This document shows, piece after piece, positions 1-7,955 of a DNA stretch of 64,000 nt. Position 1 is the stretch's first letter, and each line of letters starts with the position of its first letter. The notes beneath the pieces are model-generated. The model saw only the letters and a program-made list of their open reading frames with translations. It ran no database searches and had not been told where the DNA came from. The stretch spans positions 4,456,001 through 4,520,000 of the forward strand of contig CP087965.1 of the NCBI GenBank assembly GCA_024703855.1, read 5' to 3'. The position numbers and the translations under genes are program-made. The stretch comes from Polaromonas sp. P2-4. GTDB lineage: Bacteria > Pseudomonadota > Gammaproteobacteria > Burkholderiales > Burkholderiaceae_C.

Positions 1-2
1 AT

Positions 3-916
3 ATGCGCCATGTGCAGGACAACGCCGAAGAGTCGGTGCGCCGCGTGATCACGCGCCTGAAAAACGGCGAATTCACCTTGCCGCTGGACAACGGCGCGCA
101 GATCAAGGTGGCGATTCGCGTGGACACGCAAAACCGCAGCGCCGAGATTGATTTCACAGGCACCTCGCCGCAGCAGACCAACAACTTCAACGCGCCGACG
201 GCGGTGTGCATGGCCGCCGTGCTGTATGTGTTCCGCACGCTGGTGGACGATGACATTCCGCTCAATGCGGGCTGTCTGAAACCGCTCAAGGTCATCATCC
301 CCGCAGGCTCCATGCTGAATCCGAATCCGCCCGCTTCGGTGGTGGCCGGTAATGTGGAAACGTCAACCTGCATCACCAATGCTTTGTACGGGGCGCTGGG
401 CGTCATGGCTGCTGGCCAGTGCACGATGAACAACTTCACCTTTGGCAATGAGCGCCACCAGTACTACGAAACCATTTCGGGCGGTTCGGGTGCCGGTGGT
501 GTGACGGATGAGGCGGGCAAAGTGGTGTCGGGCTTTAACGGCACCAGCGTCGTGCAGGCCCACATGACCAACTCGAGGCTGACCGACCCCGAGGTGCTGG
601 AGTTCCGCTTTCCGGTGCGGCTGGAGAGTTACGAAATTCGCCCCAACTCTGGCGGCGCGGGACGCTGGCAGGGCGGCAATGGCGGCGTGCGCCGCGTCAG
701 GTTTCTGGAAGCGATGACGGCGAGCATTTTGTCCAACGGGCGCAAGCATGGCGCGTTTGGCATGGCCGGCGGCGAGCCTGGGCAGGTCGGGCGAAACATC
801 GTGGTGCGCGCCAGCGGCCAGGTTGAAGCGCTGGACCACATCGGGCAAGCCGACATGCAGCCCGGTGATGTGTTTGAAATCCATACGCCGGGTGGCGGGG
901 GTTCGGAAAAATCTGA
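3..916 (+). CDS. Hydantoinase B / 5-oxoprolinase HyuB-type subunit, C-terminal part
   Basis: This is the C-terminal ~305 residues of a HyuB-family protein (ATP-dependent hydrolysis of 5-oxoproline or hydantoins); the 5' part lies outside the window. Family-typical stretches are visible: IDFTGTSPQ, the FNAPTA region, NFTFGNERHQYYET, GGAGRWQGGNGG and the terminal HTPGGGG. The natural end should read TPGGGGFGKI-stop. One T appears to be missing at about 901-903 (GGGGGTTCGG where GGGGGTTTCGG is expected), so the sequence as given reads on to 974 with an unrelated tail. I place the true stop at 914-916. The exact substrate cannot be told from this fragment. Confidence 0.85.
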
Positions 917-985
917 GGCTGGAGCGTGCCGGGGGTCACTTTTTGCCGTGTTTATGAATGAAAATGGCCTCTAGCCCTTACGTAT

Positions 986-1013
986 CGGGCGCAAGCAGCT
1001 ATCAATTCAGGAG
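986..1013 (+). repeat. Dispersed short repeat, GCAAGCAGCTAT family, copy 1
   Basis: Intergenic copy of a short repeat with the core GGGCGCAAGCAGCTAT followed by an AT-rich half and a degenerate TAGC arm. It lies between the hyuB end and the DinB start. Similar copies occur at 3786, 11368, 17702, 35210, 36786, 39551, 45758, 46590 and 48938. Confidence 0.6.
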
Positions 1014-1021
1014 TATCCGGC

Positions 1022-1556
1022 ATGAGCACAGCGTTTCTCGACAACTACCGATTCCTGGCCCGGTACAACCGCTGGATGAACCAGCGCCTGTACCAGGCCT
1101 GCGAGACACTGACCGATGAGGAGCGCAAGCGGGAACGCGGTGCGTTTTTTGGCTCCATTCACCACACGCTGACGCACCTGGTGCTTGCCGACAAGATGTG
1201 GCTACACCGCTTTGCCTGTCAGCACATTGCATTTGCCTGCGCTTCCTCCGGCCTTGTTGGCCCTGCCCGACGGTTCAGACTACACCAGCGATTTGCACCC
1301 GGATTGGCTGGACCTCAGACGCACGCGCGAGGCTCTTGATGCTGCCATGGAACTTTGGTTGGCAGACATGGCGCCTGAATTCCTGCTGAGTACCATGCGC
1401 TACGCCAATACGAAAGGTGTGGCACGCGCGCACCCGGCCTGGCAGGCGATGACGCATTTCTTCAACCACCAGACGCACCACCGCGGGCAGGCGACCACGC
1501 TGCTGATGCAGGCCGGCGTGGATATCGGCGTGACCGACCTGATTGCGCTGGTGTGA
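1022..1556 (+). CDS. DinB-family protein (frame-broken)
   Basis: About 178 residues of a DinB/YfiT-like four-helix-bundle protein. The first frame gives MSTAFLDNYRFLARYNRWMN and a typical SIHHTLTHLVLADKMWLHRF segment (metal-ligand His region). The second frame gives YTSDLHPDWLDLRRTREALD and the C-terminal FFNHQTHHRGQATTLL motif with the other His ligands, ending with VTDLIALV. The two frames must be joined by an indel between about 1210 and 1245. All three metal-binding His regions are present, so I read this as one intact gene with a sequence error. Function within the family (metal-dependent thiol transferase or unknown hydrolase) is not decidable. Confidence 0.8.
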
Positions 1557-1597
1557 GGCTGCCCCGATCTTTCTGACCAGCCTGGCAGCGCGCTTGC

Positions 1598-2673
1598 TCA
1601 GAACAGCTGGAGCGTCAGCCAGGCCAGGCCTGCCGCCATCGGCAAGGTGGCGACCCAGGACAACAGGATCGTGCGCAACGTAATTTTGTTGAGCGTGTCG
1701 GCGCCCGCCCCCACGCCGGCAATCGCGCCCACCGACACATGCGTGGTGGACACGGGCAGGCCGAACTGGCTGGCACCCAGCACCAGCGTGGCGGTGATGA
1801 GGTTGGCGGACAGGCCTTGCGTGGGGTCCATGCGGGTCACGCGCCGGCTCATGGTCTCGGCGACACGCCGTGAGAGCAGCAGCCCACCGAGCGCCATCAC
1901 GGCTGCAATCATGGCGATGGAGTTCTGCGCAGGGAGCATGTGGGCAGCCACCAGGAGCGCCGCCAGTTTGGGCGTGTCGTTCACCGCGCGCAAAACAGAT
2001 CAGGCTGGCAGAAAAAATATGCAGGCGGTCCAGCAGGCGGGGGATAGCCAACCGGGCGAGGGGTGCCTCCAGCCGGTCGCATTGCCTGCCGGGGGCGATG
2101 ATCAGTTGGGGTGCGGCCAGGCGCTGCAGGGTCACCTGGGATAGCGCGGCAACCAGCGGCGCCGGGACTACGCAGGCGCAATCCGTTTCGGCGGGCCGCA
2201 GCAGCAGGAGACGGTAGGCGATCCAGCCCAGCACGGCGGCCAGCACCGGGCTCAGGAGCAGGGGCAGCACAAAGGTGTTGCCGAGGCCGGGCGAGCTGCA
2301 GCTCGCCCGGGCTGGCTGCCAGTCCGGCGCCCACCAGGCCGCCCAGCAAGGCATGGGTGGTGGAAATCGGCAGTCCGGCGCGTGTGGCGATGATGACCGT
2401 GAGCGCCGCGCCCAGCCCCACGCTCGCGATGAAGCGGGGCGTGTCCACCACCAGGGGCGGCAACAGGCCTTTGCCCGAAAACTGCTGCACCAGACCGTGG
2501 GCCAGGTACAGCGACAGCAGGCTGCCCGCCAGGGTGGCCAGCGTCGCCAGGATCAGCGCCTGGCGGTAACTCAGGGATTCCGAACCCCACACGGTGGCGA
2601 AGCCCTTGAAGTTGTCATTCGCGCCGTTGCCGAAGGCCAGAAACAGGGCGACGGCGATCAGCAGGTAGTCCAT
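1598..2673 (-). CDS. PiT-family inorganic phosphate transporter (two frame breaks)
   Basis: Low-affinity phosphate permease of the PiT family, an integral membrane protein that also admits arsenate in well-studied members. The N-terminal repeat shows FLAFGNGANDNFKGFATVWG and GLPISTTHALLGGLVGAG. The C-terminal repeat shows RAVNDTPKLAALLV and FGLPVSTTHVSVGAIAGVGAG. These are the duplicated GANDN/STTH signature pairs of the family. Frame breaks at about 2285 and about 1995 separate three pieces that together give ~360 residues, the expected family size. The gene begins 18 bases after the ArsM-like stop, so it looks like the last gene of the arsenosugar operon. Phosphate/arsenate uptake fits that context, but this is inference. 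Confidence 0.85.
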
Positions 2674-2691
2674 GGCGTGGCGTGAGGTAAA

Positions 2692-3762
2692 TCAGCAGCA
2701 GCCGGCCGGTCCGCAAACGCCGGCGGTGCTGCCCGGCTCGCCGTCAAACGGCAGGCTGGTGCCGCAGCCTTCAAAAATGCCGTAGTGCGTGTCGAAGTTG
2801 CCGATGAAGCTGAAGTGCGGTGCAAACCGCGTGCCCTGCAGCATGTGCCAGGTGTTGCCGCAGACCGGGAAGACCTTGCCTGCCTGGATGTCGTGGTGTT
2901 TGTCGAGCACAAAGCGGCCGGCTTGCCCGGGGATGCTGCCCTGGTAAATCACAGCCTGGCCGTAGTCCTCGCAGGCCGACTCCAGCGCGGCCAGCTTGAA
3001 GAGCCGGTAGGTGGCCGAATAAAAGCGCAGGTTGCCGGTGCGCGCGGCGAGTTGCGGGTCGGTGATGTCCAGCGGCCTGTCTTCAACCAGGCGCGGGTCG
3101 GCAAAGCCGCAGCGTTGCGCCAGGCGTTCAAAGTCCTTCCAGTACAGCGCGCCGCCCAGGCATTCGCCATAAAGCACCGGGTCGTTCCTCACCGCTGCCG
3201 GCACGCGGCGGTCGGCGTACACGTCGGAAAAATAGAACTCGCCACCGGGTTTGAGCAGGCGCTGCACGCCGGCGAGCACCGCGTCCTTGTCCGGCGAGAG
3301 GTTGACCACGCAGTTGGAGACGATCACGTCAAAACTGCCGGGCACCAGGCCCAGCTCGTCCAGCCGCTCGATGTAGCCGTGCACAAACGCCACATTGCTG
3401 TAGCCGAACAAGTCGGCGTGGTGGGCCTGGTGCGCGCGTGCCACGGCCAGCTGTTCATCGGTCATGTCCACGCCGACCACGGAGCCTGTGGGCCCGACCA
3501 ACTGCGCCAGCGCATACACGTCGCGGCCCGAGCCGCAGCCAAGGTCCAGCACGCGGCAGCCTTCGAGCAGCGGCGGGCAGACCAGGCCGCAGCCGTAATA
3601 ACGCGACAGCACCTCGGGGTGGATGCGCGCGAGCAGCGGCTTGAGCCATTCGGGCATGCTGCTGACGTCGCAGCAGGCGCTGGTTTTGAGGTCCGCCGTG
3701 CCCTGCAGCTGGCGGCCGTAGTAATCGGTGACGATGTCGTAGGTGTTGTGCTTGTTGCTCAT
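2692..3762 (-). CDS. arsM: ArsM-like arsenite S-adenosylmethionine methyltransferase
   Basis: 356-residue class I SAM methyltransferase. The SAM-binding motif VLDLGCGSGRD sits near residues 71-81, with DVIVSNCVVNLSPDK near 145-159. Cysteines that could bind As(III) are seen near 30-31 (SACC), 151 (SNCVVN), 201 and 218 (AQRCGF). A Cys-rich C-terminal tail ends GPAGCC. The arrangement matches ArsM/AS3MT enzymes, which convert arsenite to mono- and dimethylated species in the cytosol. It is intact, with a single start at 3762 close behind the glycosyltransferase stop. In this operon it would supply dimethylarsenite for ArsS. The extended C-terminal domain is longer than in stand-alone ArsM and resembles the arsenosugar-cluster form. 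Confidence 0.85.
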   Translation of the reverse strand: MSNKHNTYDIVTDYYGRQLQGTADLKTSACCDVSSMPEWLKPLLARIHPEVLSRYYGCGLVCPPLLEGCRVLDLGCGSGRDVYALAQLVGPTGSVVGVDMTDEQLAVARAHQAHHADLFGYSNVAFVHGYIERLDELGLVPGSFDVIVSNCVVNLSPDKDAVLAGVQRLLKPGGEFYFSDVYADRRVPAAVRNDPVLYGECLGGALYWKDFERLAQRCGFADPRLVEDRPLDITDPQLAARTGNLRFYSATYRLFKLAALESACEDYGQAVIYQGSIPGQAGRFVLDKHHDIQAGKVFPVCGNTWHMLQGTRFAPHFSFIGNFDTHYGIFEGCGTSLPFDGEPGSTAGVCGPAGCC

Positions 3763-3785
3763 GGGCGTTCTTCCGGAAGTGAATT

Positions 3786-3818
3786 TGCTATTGAATCAGG
3801 AGCTGCTGGCGCTCGTAT
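3786..3818 (-). repeat. Dispersed short repeat, GCAAGCAGCTAT family, copy 2
   Basis: Reverse-oriented degenerate copy (GCTATTGAATCAGGAGCTGC on the plus strand) at the end of the glycosyltransferase gene. It spans the stop codon at 3796, so the last residues of that protein (NTSASSS) are encoded by repeat sequence. Confidence 0.5.
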
Positions 3819-4461
3819 TAATTGGGCTGGAGGCCGATTTGGCTTGATGTTTCGGGGCAATGAAGCCGGCGGGCAGGTGTACCAGATCCGCCGGTTCATC
3901 GATGTCGTGCAGCATCGGCCCCTGCCACACCCGCAGGCCCAGCGCTGCCAGGCGGCGCAGCGTTTCGGCGGCAACCGTGGACGTGCTCCACGGCATGTGC
4001 GTGAAGATCGCGGGGCAGGGCGCTTTCAGGCCGATCAGTACGTAGCCGCCGTCGGCCACGGGCAGCAGCACGGCGTCGTGCTGCGTCAGTTGCCGGGCCG
4101 CCTCGTGCAGGTGCTCGCTGGTCAGTGCCGGACAGTCGGTGCCGATCAGCAGCACCGGGCCCTGGTGCGACGTGTGAGCGCGCTGCATCGCTCGGCCCAT
4201 GCGTTCGCCGAGGTCACCGTTGCCCTGCGCTGTGCATTCCACGGTTTCATGGAGCGCCACGCCGCGCCAAGCCGGGTCATCAGGCGCCGGGCTCATGCAC
4301 AGCTCCACCGCCTCCAGGCCCGCCGCCAGCGCCTGTTGCAGCGTGTGGTCCAGCATGGCGCGCGCCAGGGTCGCCGCGCCGTCCGCGCCGAGGGCGGGGA
4401 TCAGCCGGGTCTTGACGGCGCCGGGCTGCGGAGCTTTGGCAAAAATCACCAGGCGGATCAT
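3796..4461 (-). CDS. Glycosyltransferase, arsenosugar-cluster type (TIGR04282-like)
   Basis: ~221-residue GT-A-fold nucleotidyl/glycosyltransferase of the type linked to arsenosugar clusters. It shows IFAKAPQPGAVKTRLIPALG near the N-terminus (nucleotide-binding loop with KTRL), VLLIGTDCPALT (the GTDCP acidic motif) and VLLPVADGGYVLIGL. The start at 4461 (MIRLVIFAKAP) is chosen because a longer upstream extension would overlap the neighbouring gene and lacks family similarity. It follows the second glycosyltransferase by 7 bases and precedes arsM by 33 bases. The last residues come from a dispersed repeat. The role in adding the sugar-side group of arsenosugars is inferred from the cluster. 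Confidence 0.8.
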   Translation of the reverse strand: MIRLVIFAKAPQPGAVKTRLIPALGADGAATLARAMLDHTLQQALAAGLEAVELCMSPAPDDPAWRGVALHETVECTAQGNGDLGERMGRAMQRAHTSHQGPVLLIGTDCPALTSEHLHEAARQLTQHDAVLLPVADGGYVLIGLKAPCPAIFTHMPWSTSTVAAETLRRLAALGLRVWQGPMLHDIDEPADLVHLPAGFIAPKHQAKSASSPINTSASSS

Positions 4462-4468
4462 GGTGCTT

Positions 4469-5150
4469 TCACCTGTACAGCTTGGCCAGCCGCTCCGGCG
4501 CCGTGCCGCACCAGTAGGCAAAACGCAGCCGCCACATCAGCAGCACGGTGCGCCAGACACCGCGTGTTTCCCAACGCCGGCCCGAGGTCGCCACCTTGGC
4601 TTTCAGGCAGACCGGGCGCGAAAGTTTCGACAGGCGTCGGGACATCGCGATGTCTTCCATCAGCGGCTGGGCCGGAAAACCGCCCGCAGCCTCAAACGCG
4701 GCACGTGTCATGAACATGGCCTGGTCGCCAGTGGCGATGCCGGTCCGGCGCGAGCGCAGGTTCATCAAGGCGGCGATGACCTTGAGCATGAATGAGCGGC
4801 CCGTGATATGCACATCAAAACGGCCCCAGACCTGCGAACCGCTGGCCAGGGCTTCGGTGATGAGGGTGTCGGCGTTGGCGGGCAGCAGGGTGTCCGCGTG
4901 AAGAAACAGCAATACATCGCCGCTGGCTTGCTCTGCCCCCGCGTTCATCTGCAGCGCCCGGCCGCGCGTCGTACAGATGACAGTCACACCGCTGGCCTGC
5001 GCCAGCTGCGGTGTTGTCGCTGCTGCCGCCGTCGGCCGCGATCAGCTGTGCGCCGCGTGCCATGAGCGGCGCAAGCGCCTGCAGGGCCGCGCCCATGCCC
5101 GCGGCTTCGTTGAGCACGGGCATGACGATGGAGAGTCTGGATGCCGCCAT
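4469..5150 (-). CDS. GT2-type glycosyltransferase, arsenosugar-cluster type (TIGR04283-like, one frame break)
   Basis: Family 2 glycosyltransferase of ~228 residues. The start gives RLSIVMPVLNEAAGMGAALQ and ADGGSSDNTA (nucleotide-sugar binding DGGS). After a one-base loss at about 5005 the frame continues TTRGRALQMNAGAEQASGDV, LLFLHADTLLP (the catalytic-metal HAD motif), GDQAMFMTRAAFEAAGGFP and the acceptor-side PLMEDIAMSRRL (the ED motif). All catalytic motifs are present, so the break is likely a read error. It lies 24 bases after arsS and 7 bases before the next glycosyltransferase, inside one operon. Confidence 0.82.
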
Positions 5151-5174
5151 GGTTGGTCGCCGCAGTTCCTGCTG

Positions 5175-6137
5175 TCAGTGCTCCAGCGCGCCGCCGCAGC
5201 TGCTGCCCTGGCCGGCAGTGCAGCCGTAGCAGTGGCCCGCCACGCGGATGGGCTGGTCGTTGATCCCGGTTTTGAGCAGATCACGCAGATGGCGCTGCAC
5301 GCCCGAGGTGCCCAGCGGCAGACCGAGCTGCTGGTTGAAGTCGCAATCCGACAGCCAGCCCTGCCAGTCCACGCTGACCGTGTTGCGGCACATCACGCCG
5401 GCCAGGTTCTGTTGCTGGAAACTGCCCTTGAGCAGCGCCATGTAGTTGTCAAACGTGCCTTTGGATACCAGGGTCGAGCCAAAACGCTGGATGGGCATGT
5501 TGGTTAGCGCATACAACTCGTTGAAGACGATGCCGAAGTGCGCCAGCAGCTCGCGCTTGTAGTCGGCCTGCAGCGCCTGCTGGTCGGGTGGCAGCGACGG
5601 GCCCTGCGGGTTGTAGACCAGGTTCAGCGACAGGCCGGAGCCGCTCTGGCCGTAGCCGAGCTGGTTGAGTTTTTGCAGGGCAGCAATGCTCAGGTCGAAC
5701 ACGCCCTCGCCGCGCTGCTTGTCGACATTGGCGGCCGAGTAGCAGGGCATGGAGGCCACGATGTCGACGCCTTGCGCCGCCAGAAATTCGGCGAGCCCGT
5801 CCTGCCCGGGTTCGAACAGGATGGTGAGGTTGCAGCGGTCGATCACACGCACGCCCTGCGCCCGCACAGTGCGCACCAGATCGCGAAAGCCCTCGTGCAG
5901 TTCGGGGGCGCCGCCGGTCAGGTCCAGCGTGCCCAGACCGCGCGCGGCCAGCACCTGGGGGATCAGCGCCATCGTTTCAGCGTCCATCATTTCGGTGCGG
6001 TTCGGGCCGGCGTTGACGTGGCAATGGACGCAGCTCTGGTTGCACTTGTAGCCGAGGTTGACCTGCAGGGTGTCGAGCTGAGCGCGGCGGATGGCGGGGA
6101 AGGGCGTTTTTTTCAGCAGGGGAAGGGTGTCGTGCAT
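5175..6137 (-). CDS. arsS: Arsenosugar biosynthesis radical SAM protein ArsS
   Basis: 320-residue radical SAM enzyme. The [4Fe-4S] motif CNQSCVHC (CxxxCxxC) is at residues 32-39, with LDLTGGAPELHEGFR downstream. The C-terminal domain carries the Cys signature HCYGCTAGQGSSCGGALEH characteristic of ArsS. In the characterised pathway (ArsM then ArsS) it attaches a 5'-deoxyadenosyl group to dimethylated arsenic. I chose the start at 6137 (MHDTLPLLKKTPF); the upstream extension is low-complexity and overlaps the phosphorylase gene. In some orthologues a C-terminal Cys is selenocysteine; here all are Cys codons. It is intact, between the phosphorylase and glycosyltransferase genes. Confidence 0.9.
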   Translation of the reverse strand: MHDTLPLLKKTPFPAIRRAQLDTLQVNLGYKCNQSCVHCHVNAGPNRTEMMDAETMALIPQVLAARGLGTLDLTGGAPELHEGFRDLVRTVRAQGVRVIDRCNLTILFEPGQDGLAEFLAAQGVDIVASMPCYSAANVDKQRGEGVFDLSIAALQKLNQLGYGQSGSGLSLNLVYNPQGPSLPPDQQALQADYKRELLAHFGIVFNELYALTNMPIQRFGSTLVSKGTFDNYMALLKGSFQQQNLAGVMCRNTVSVDWQGWLSDCDFNQQLGLPLGTSGVQRHLRDLLKTGINDQPIRVAGHCYGCTAGQGSSCGGALEH

Positions 6138-6162
6138 AAACGTGGGTCCATCAAAGTTCAGG

Positions 6163-7034
6163 TCAGGAGCGCGGCCAGACCGCGCGCACCTCGGGGGCCA
6201 TGGCGTCGGGCTGGGTGACCAGCGCGTTGTGCAGCGCGGTGTGGGCCTCGCTGGCGGGTTGTTCGGCGCCAAGCAGGCGTATCGCCTCTGCCACCACCTG
6301 CTGGGCGCGGCCCGCGTTCTTGAGCAGGTTGGCCAGCGCCATGTTGGCGTTGACGTGGGCTTCGCGCGGGTGCCAGCAATCGAAGTCGGTCACCATGGCC
6401 AGCGTGGTGTAGGCGATCTGCGCCTCGCGCGCGAGTTTGGCCTCGGGCATGTTGGTCATGCCGATCACGCCCGCGCCCATGCTGCGGTACCAGTGGGACT
6501 CGGCCAGGCTGGAAAACTGCGGGCCTTCGATACACACATAGGTGCCACCTTCGTGCAGGCTCACCCCATGGCCGGAGGCGTCGGCTTCCAGCACGCTGCG
6601 CACCGCGCGTGCCAGGACTCCGGCGGCGGCGGGGCACACCGGCTGCGCCATGGACACATGGGCGACCGCGCCCTGGCCGAAAAGGTGTTGTCACGGCGTT
6701 TGGTCAGGTCGATGAACTGGTCGGGCAGCACCATGTCCAGCGGCTTGAAGCCCTCGCGCAGCGAACCCACGGCCGACACCGAGACCAGGTAACGCACGCC
6801 AAGCTGTTTCATGGCGTGGATGTTGGCGCGGTAGGGGACCTCGAAGGGCAGCAGGCGGTGGCCACGCGCGTGACGGGCCAGAAACACCGCCGGAACGCCG
6901 TGGACGCTGCCGGTGACCAGCACGTCGGAGGGCACACCGAACGGCGTATCCATCACATGCTCCTGCGCGTTCTCAAGCGCGTCCATCTGGTAGAGGCCGC
7001 TGCCTCCGATGATGCCTACTAGTGCCTTGGTCAT
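6163..7034 (-). CDS. mtnP: MTAP/PNP-like purine nucleoside phosphorylase of the arsenosugar cluster (one frame break)
   Basis: ~290-residue family 2 purine nucleoside phosphorylase. The start gives KALVGIIGGSGLYQMDALEN, followed by FLARHARGHRLLPFEVPYRA (phosphate-binding RHGxxH-type motif), then YVCIEGPQFSSLAES and GMTNMPEAKLAREAQIAYTT (substrate Met/Asp region). Adding one T to the T4 run at 6680-6683 restores a continuous frame through NTFFGQGAVAHVSMAQPVC, so this is a homopolymer error. It is the first gene of the minus-strand operon. A phosphorylase would release adenine from the dimethylarsinoyl-deoxyadenosine product of ArsS. A plain role in methylthioadenosine salvage is the alternative. 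Confidence 0.83.
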
Positions 7035-7241
7035 GCTTGGGGGTTCCTTGTGGATGGGGTGGATGTCAGGCTCAGACGCCGATTTTGAGCGGATTTTGCA
7101 GGAAGCAGTGTTAGCCTCGCGTTAAAACCACTTTCATGGTTCGTCGCTGGCGGGGGATTTTCTTACCGCGCCTACGCCTGGTTTTGTAAGAATTGGCGTT
7201 TTCGTCCGACTGAACCCACAGAACAACCATAGAGGACGGCC

Positions 7242-7955
7242 GTGAATTCACGCAAACTTTTCATTGCCGTGCTGCTGCTGGCGGGTATTACTGCCTTTTT
7301 TGCGCTGGATCTGGGCCGGTATTTCAGCCTCGCGTTCATCAAGGACAGCCAAGCCTCCTTTCAGGCGGTTTTTGAGCAGAAGCCGGTGTGGGTGACCCTG
7401 GTGTTTTTTGCGGCTTATGTGGCCGTCACGGCCCTGTCCCTGCCGGGTGCCGCCGTGATGACCTTGGCGGCTGGCGCCGGCTTCGGCCTGGTGCTGGGCA
7501 CGGTCGTGGTGTCGTTTGCCTCGACGCTGGGGGCGACGCTGGCCATGCTGGCGGCCCGTTACGTGCTGCGCGACAGCATCCAGGCGCGCTTCGGCCGGCG
7601 CCTGGACGAAATCAACAAGGGCATTGAAAAAGAGGGCGCGTTTTACCTGTTCTCGCTGCGCCTGATCCCGGTCGTGCCGTTTTTTGTGCTGAACCTGCTC
7701 ATGGGCCTGACCCGTATCAAGACCTGGACCTACTTCTGGGTCAGCCAGCTCGGCATGTTCGCCGGCACCGTGGTTTATGTGAATGCAGGCACGCAGATCG
7801 CGAAGATCGACTCGCTGCAGTCCATCGCCTCGCCGGCACTGATTGGCTCCTTTGTGTTGCTCGGTGTGTTGCCCTTGCTCGTCAACAAGGCGCTGCAGTT
7901 TTTCAAGCGCCGCAAGGTCTACGCGCTGGAACAAGGTTCGCCCCTCGCGTTTTGA
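7242..7955 (+). CDS. TVP38/TMEM64-family membrane protein (probably N-terminal half of a fused protein)
   Basis: 237-residue integral membrane protein of the TVP38/DedA superfamily. Hydrophobic segments lie near residues 5-22, 48-68, 75-100, 140-160 and 195-215. The conserved FSLRLIPVVPFFVLNLLMGL (amphipathic re-entrant loop) is clear. The AGAGFGLVLGTV segment also matches the family. RBS AGAGGACGG precedes ATG 7242. It is divergent from the arsenosugar operon. At about 7925 the frame KRRKVYA can be continued by a 2-base change straight into the flavoprotein (RWNKVRPSRFDRNLIVIGAG), matching known TVP38/flavoprotein fusions. Confidence 0.85.
   Translation: MNSRKLFIAVLLLAGITAFFALDLGRYFSLAFIKDSQASFQAVFEQKPVWVTLVFFAAYVAVTALSLPGAAVMTLAAGAGFGLVLGTVVVSFASTLGATLAMLAARYVLRDSIQARFGRRLDEINKGIEKEGAFYLFSLRLIPVVPFFVLNLLMGLTRIKTWTYFWVSQLGMFAGTVVYVNAGTQIAKIDSLQSIASPALIGSFVLLGVLPLLVNKALQFFKRRKVYALEQGSPLAF

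Noticed and set aside
2785..4713. A 642-codon open frame on the plus strand opposite arsM and the glycosyltransferases
   Set aside because: It has no family-like motifs and is antisense to well-supported genes; long antisense frames are common in GC-rich DNA.
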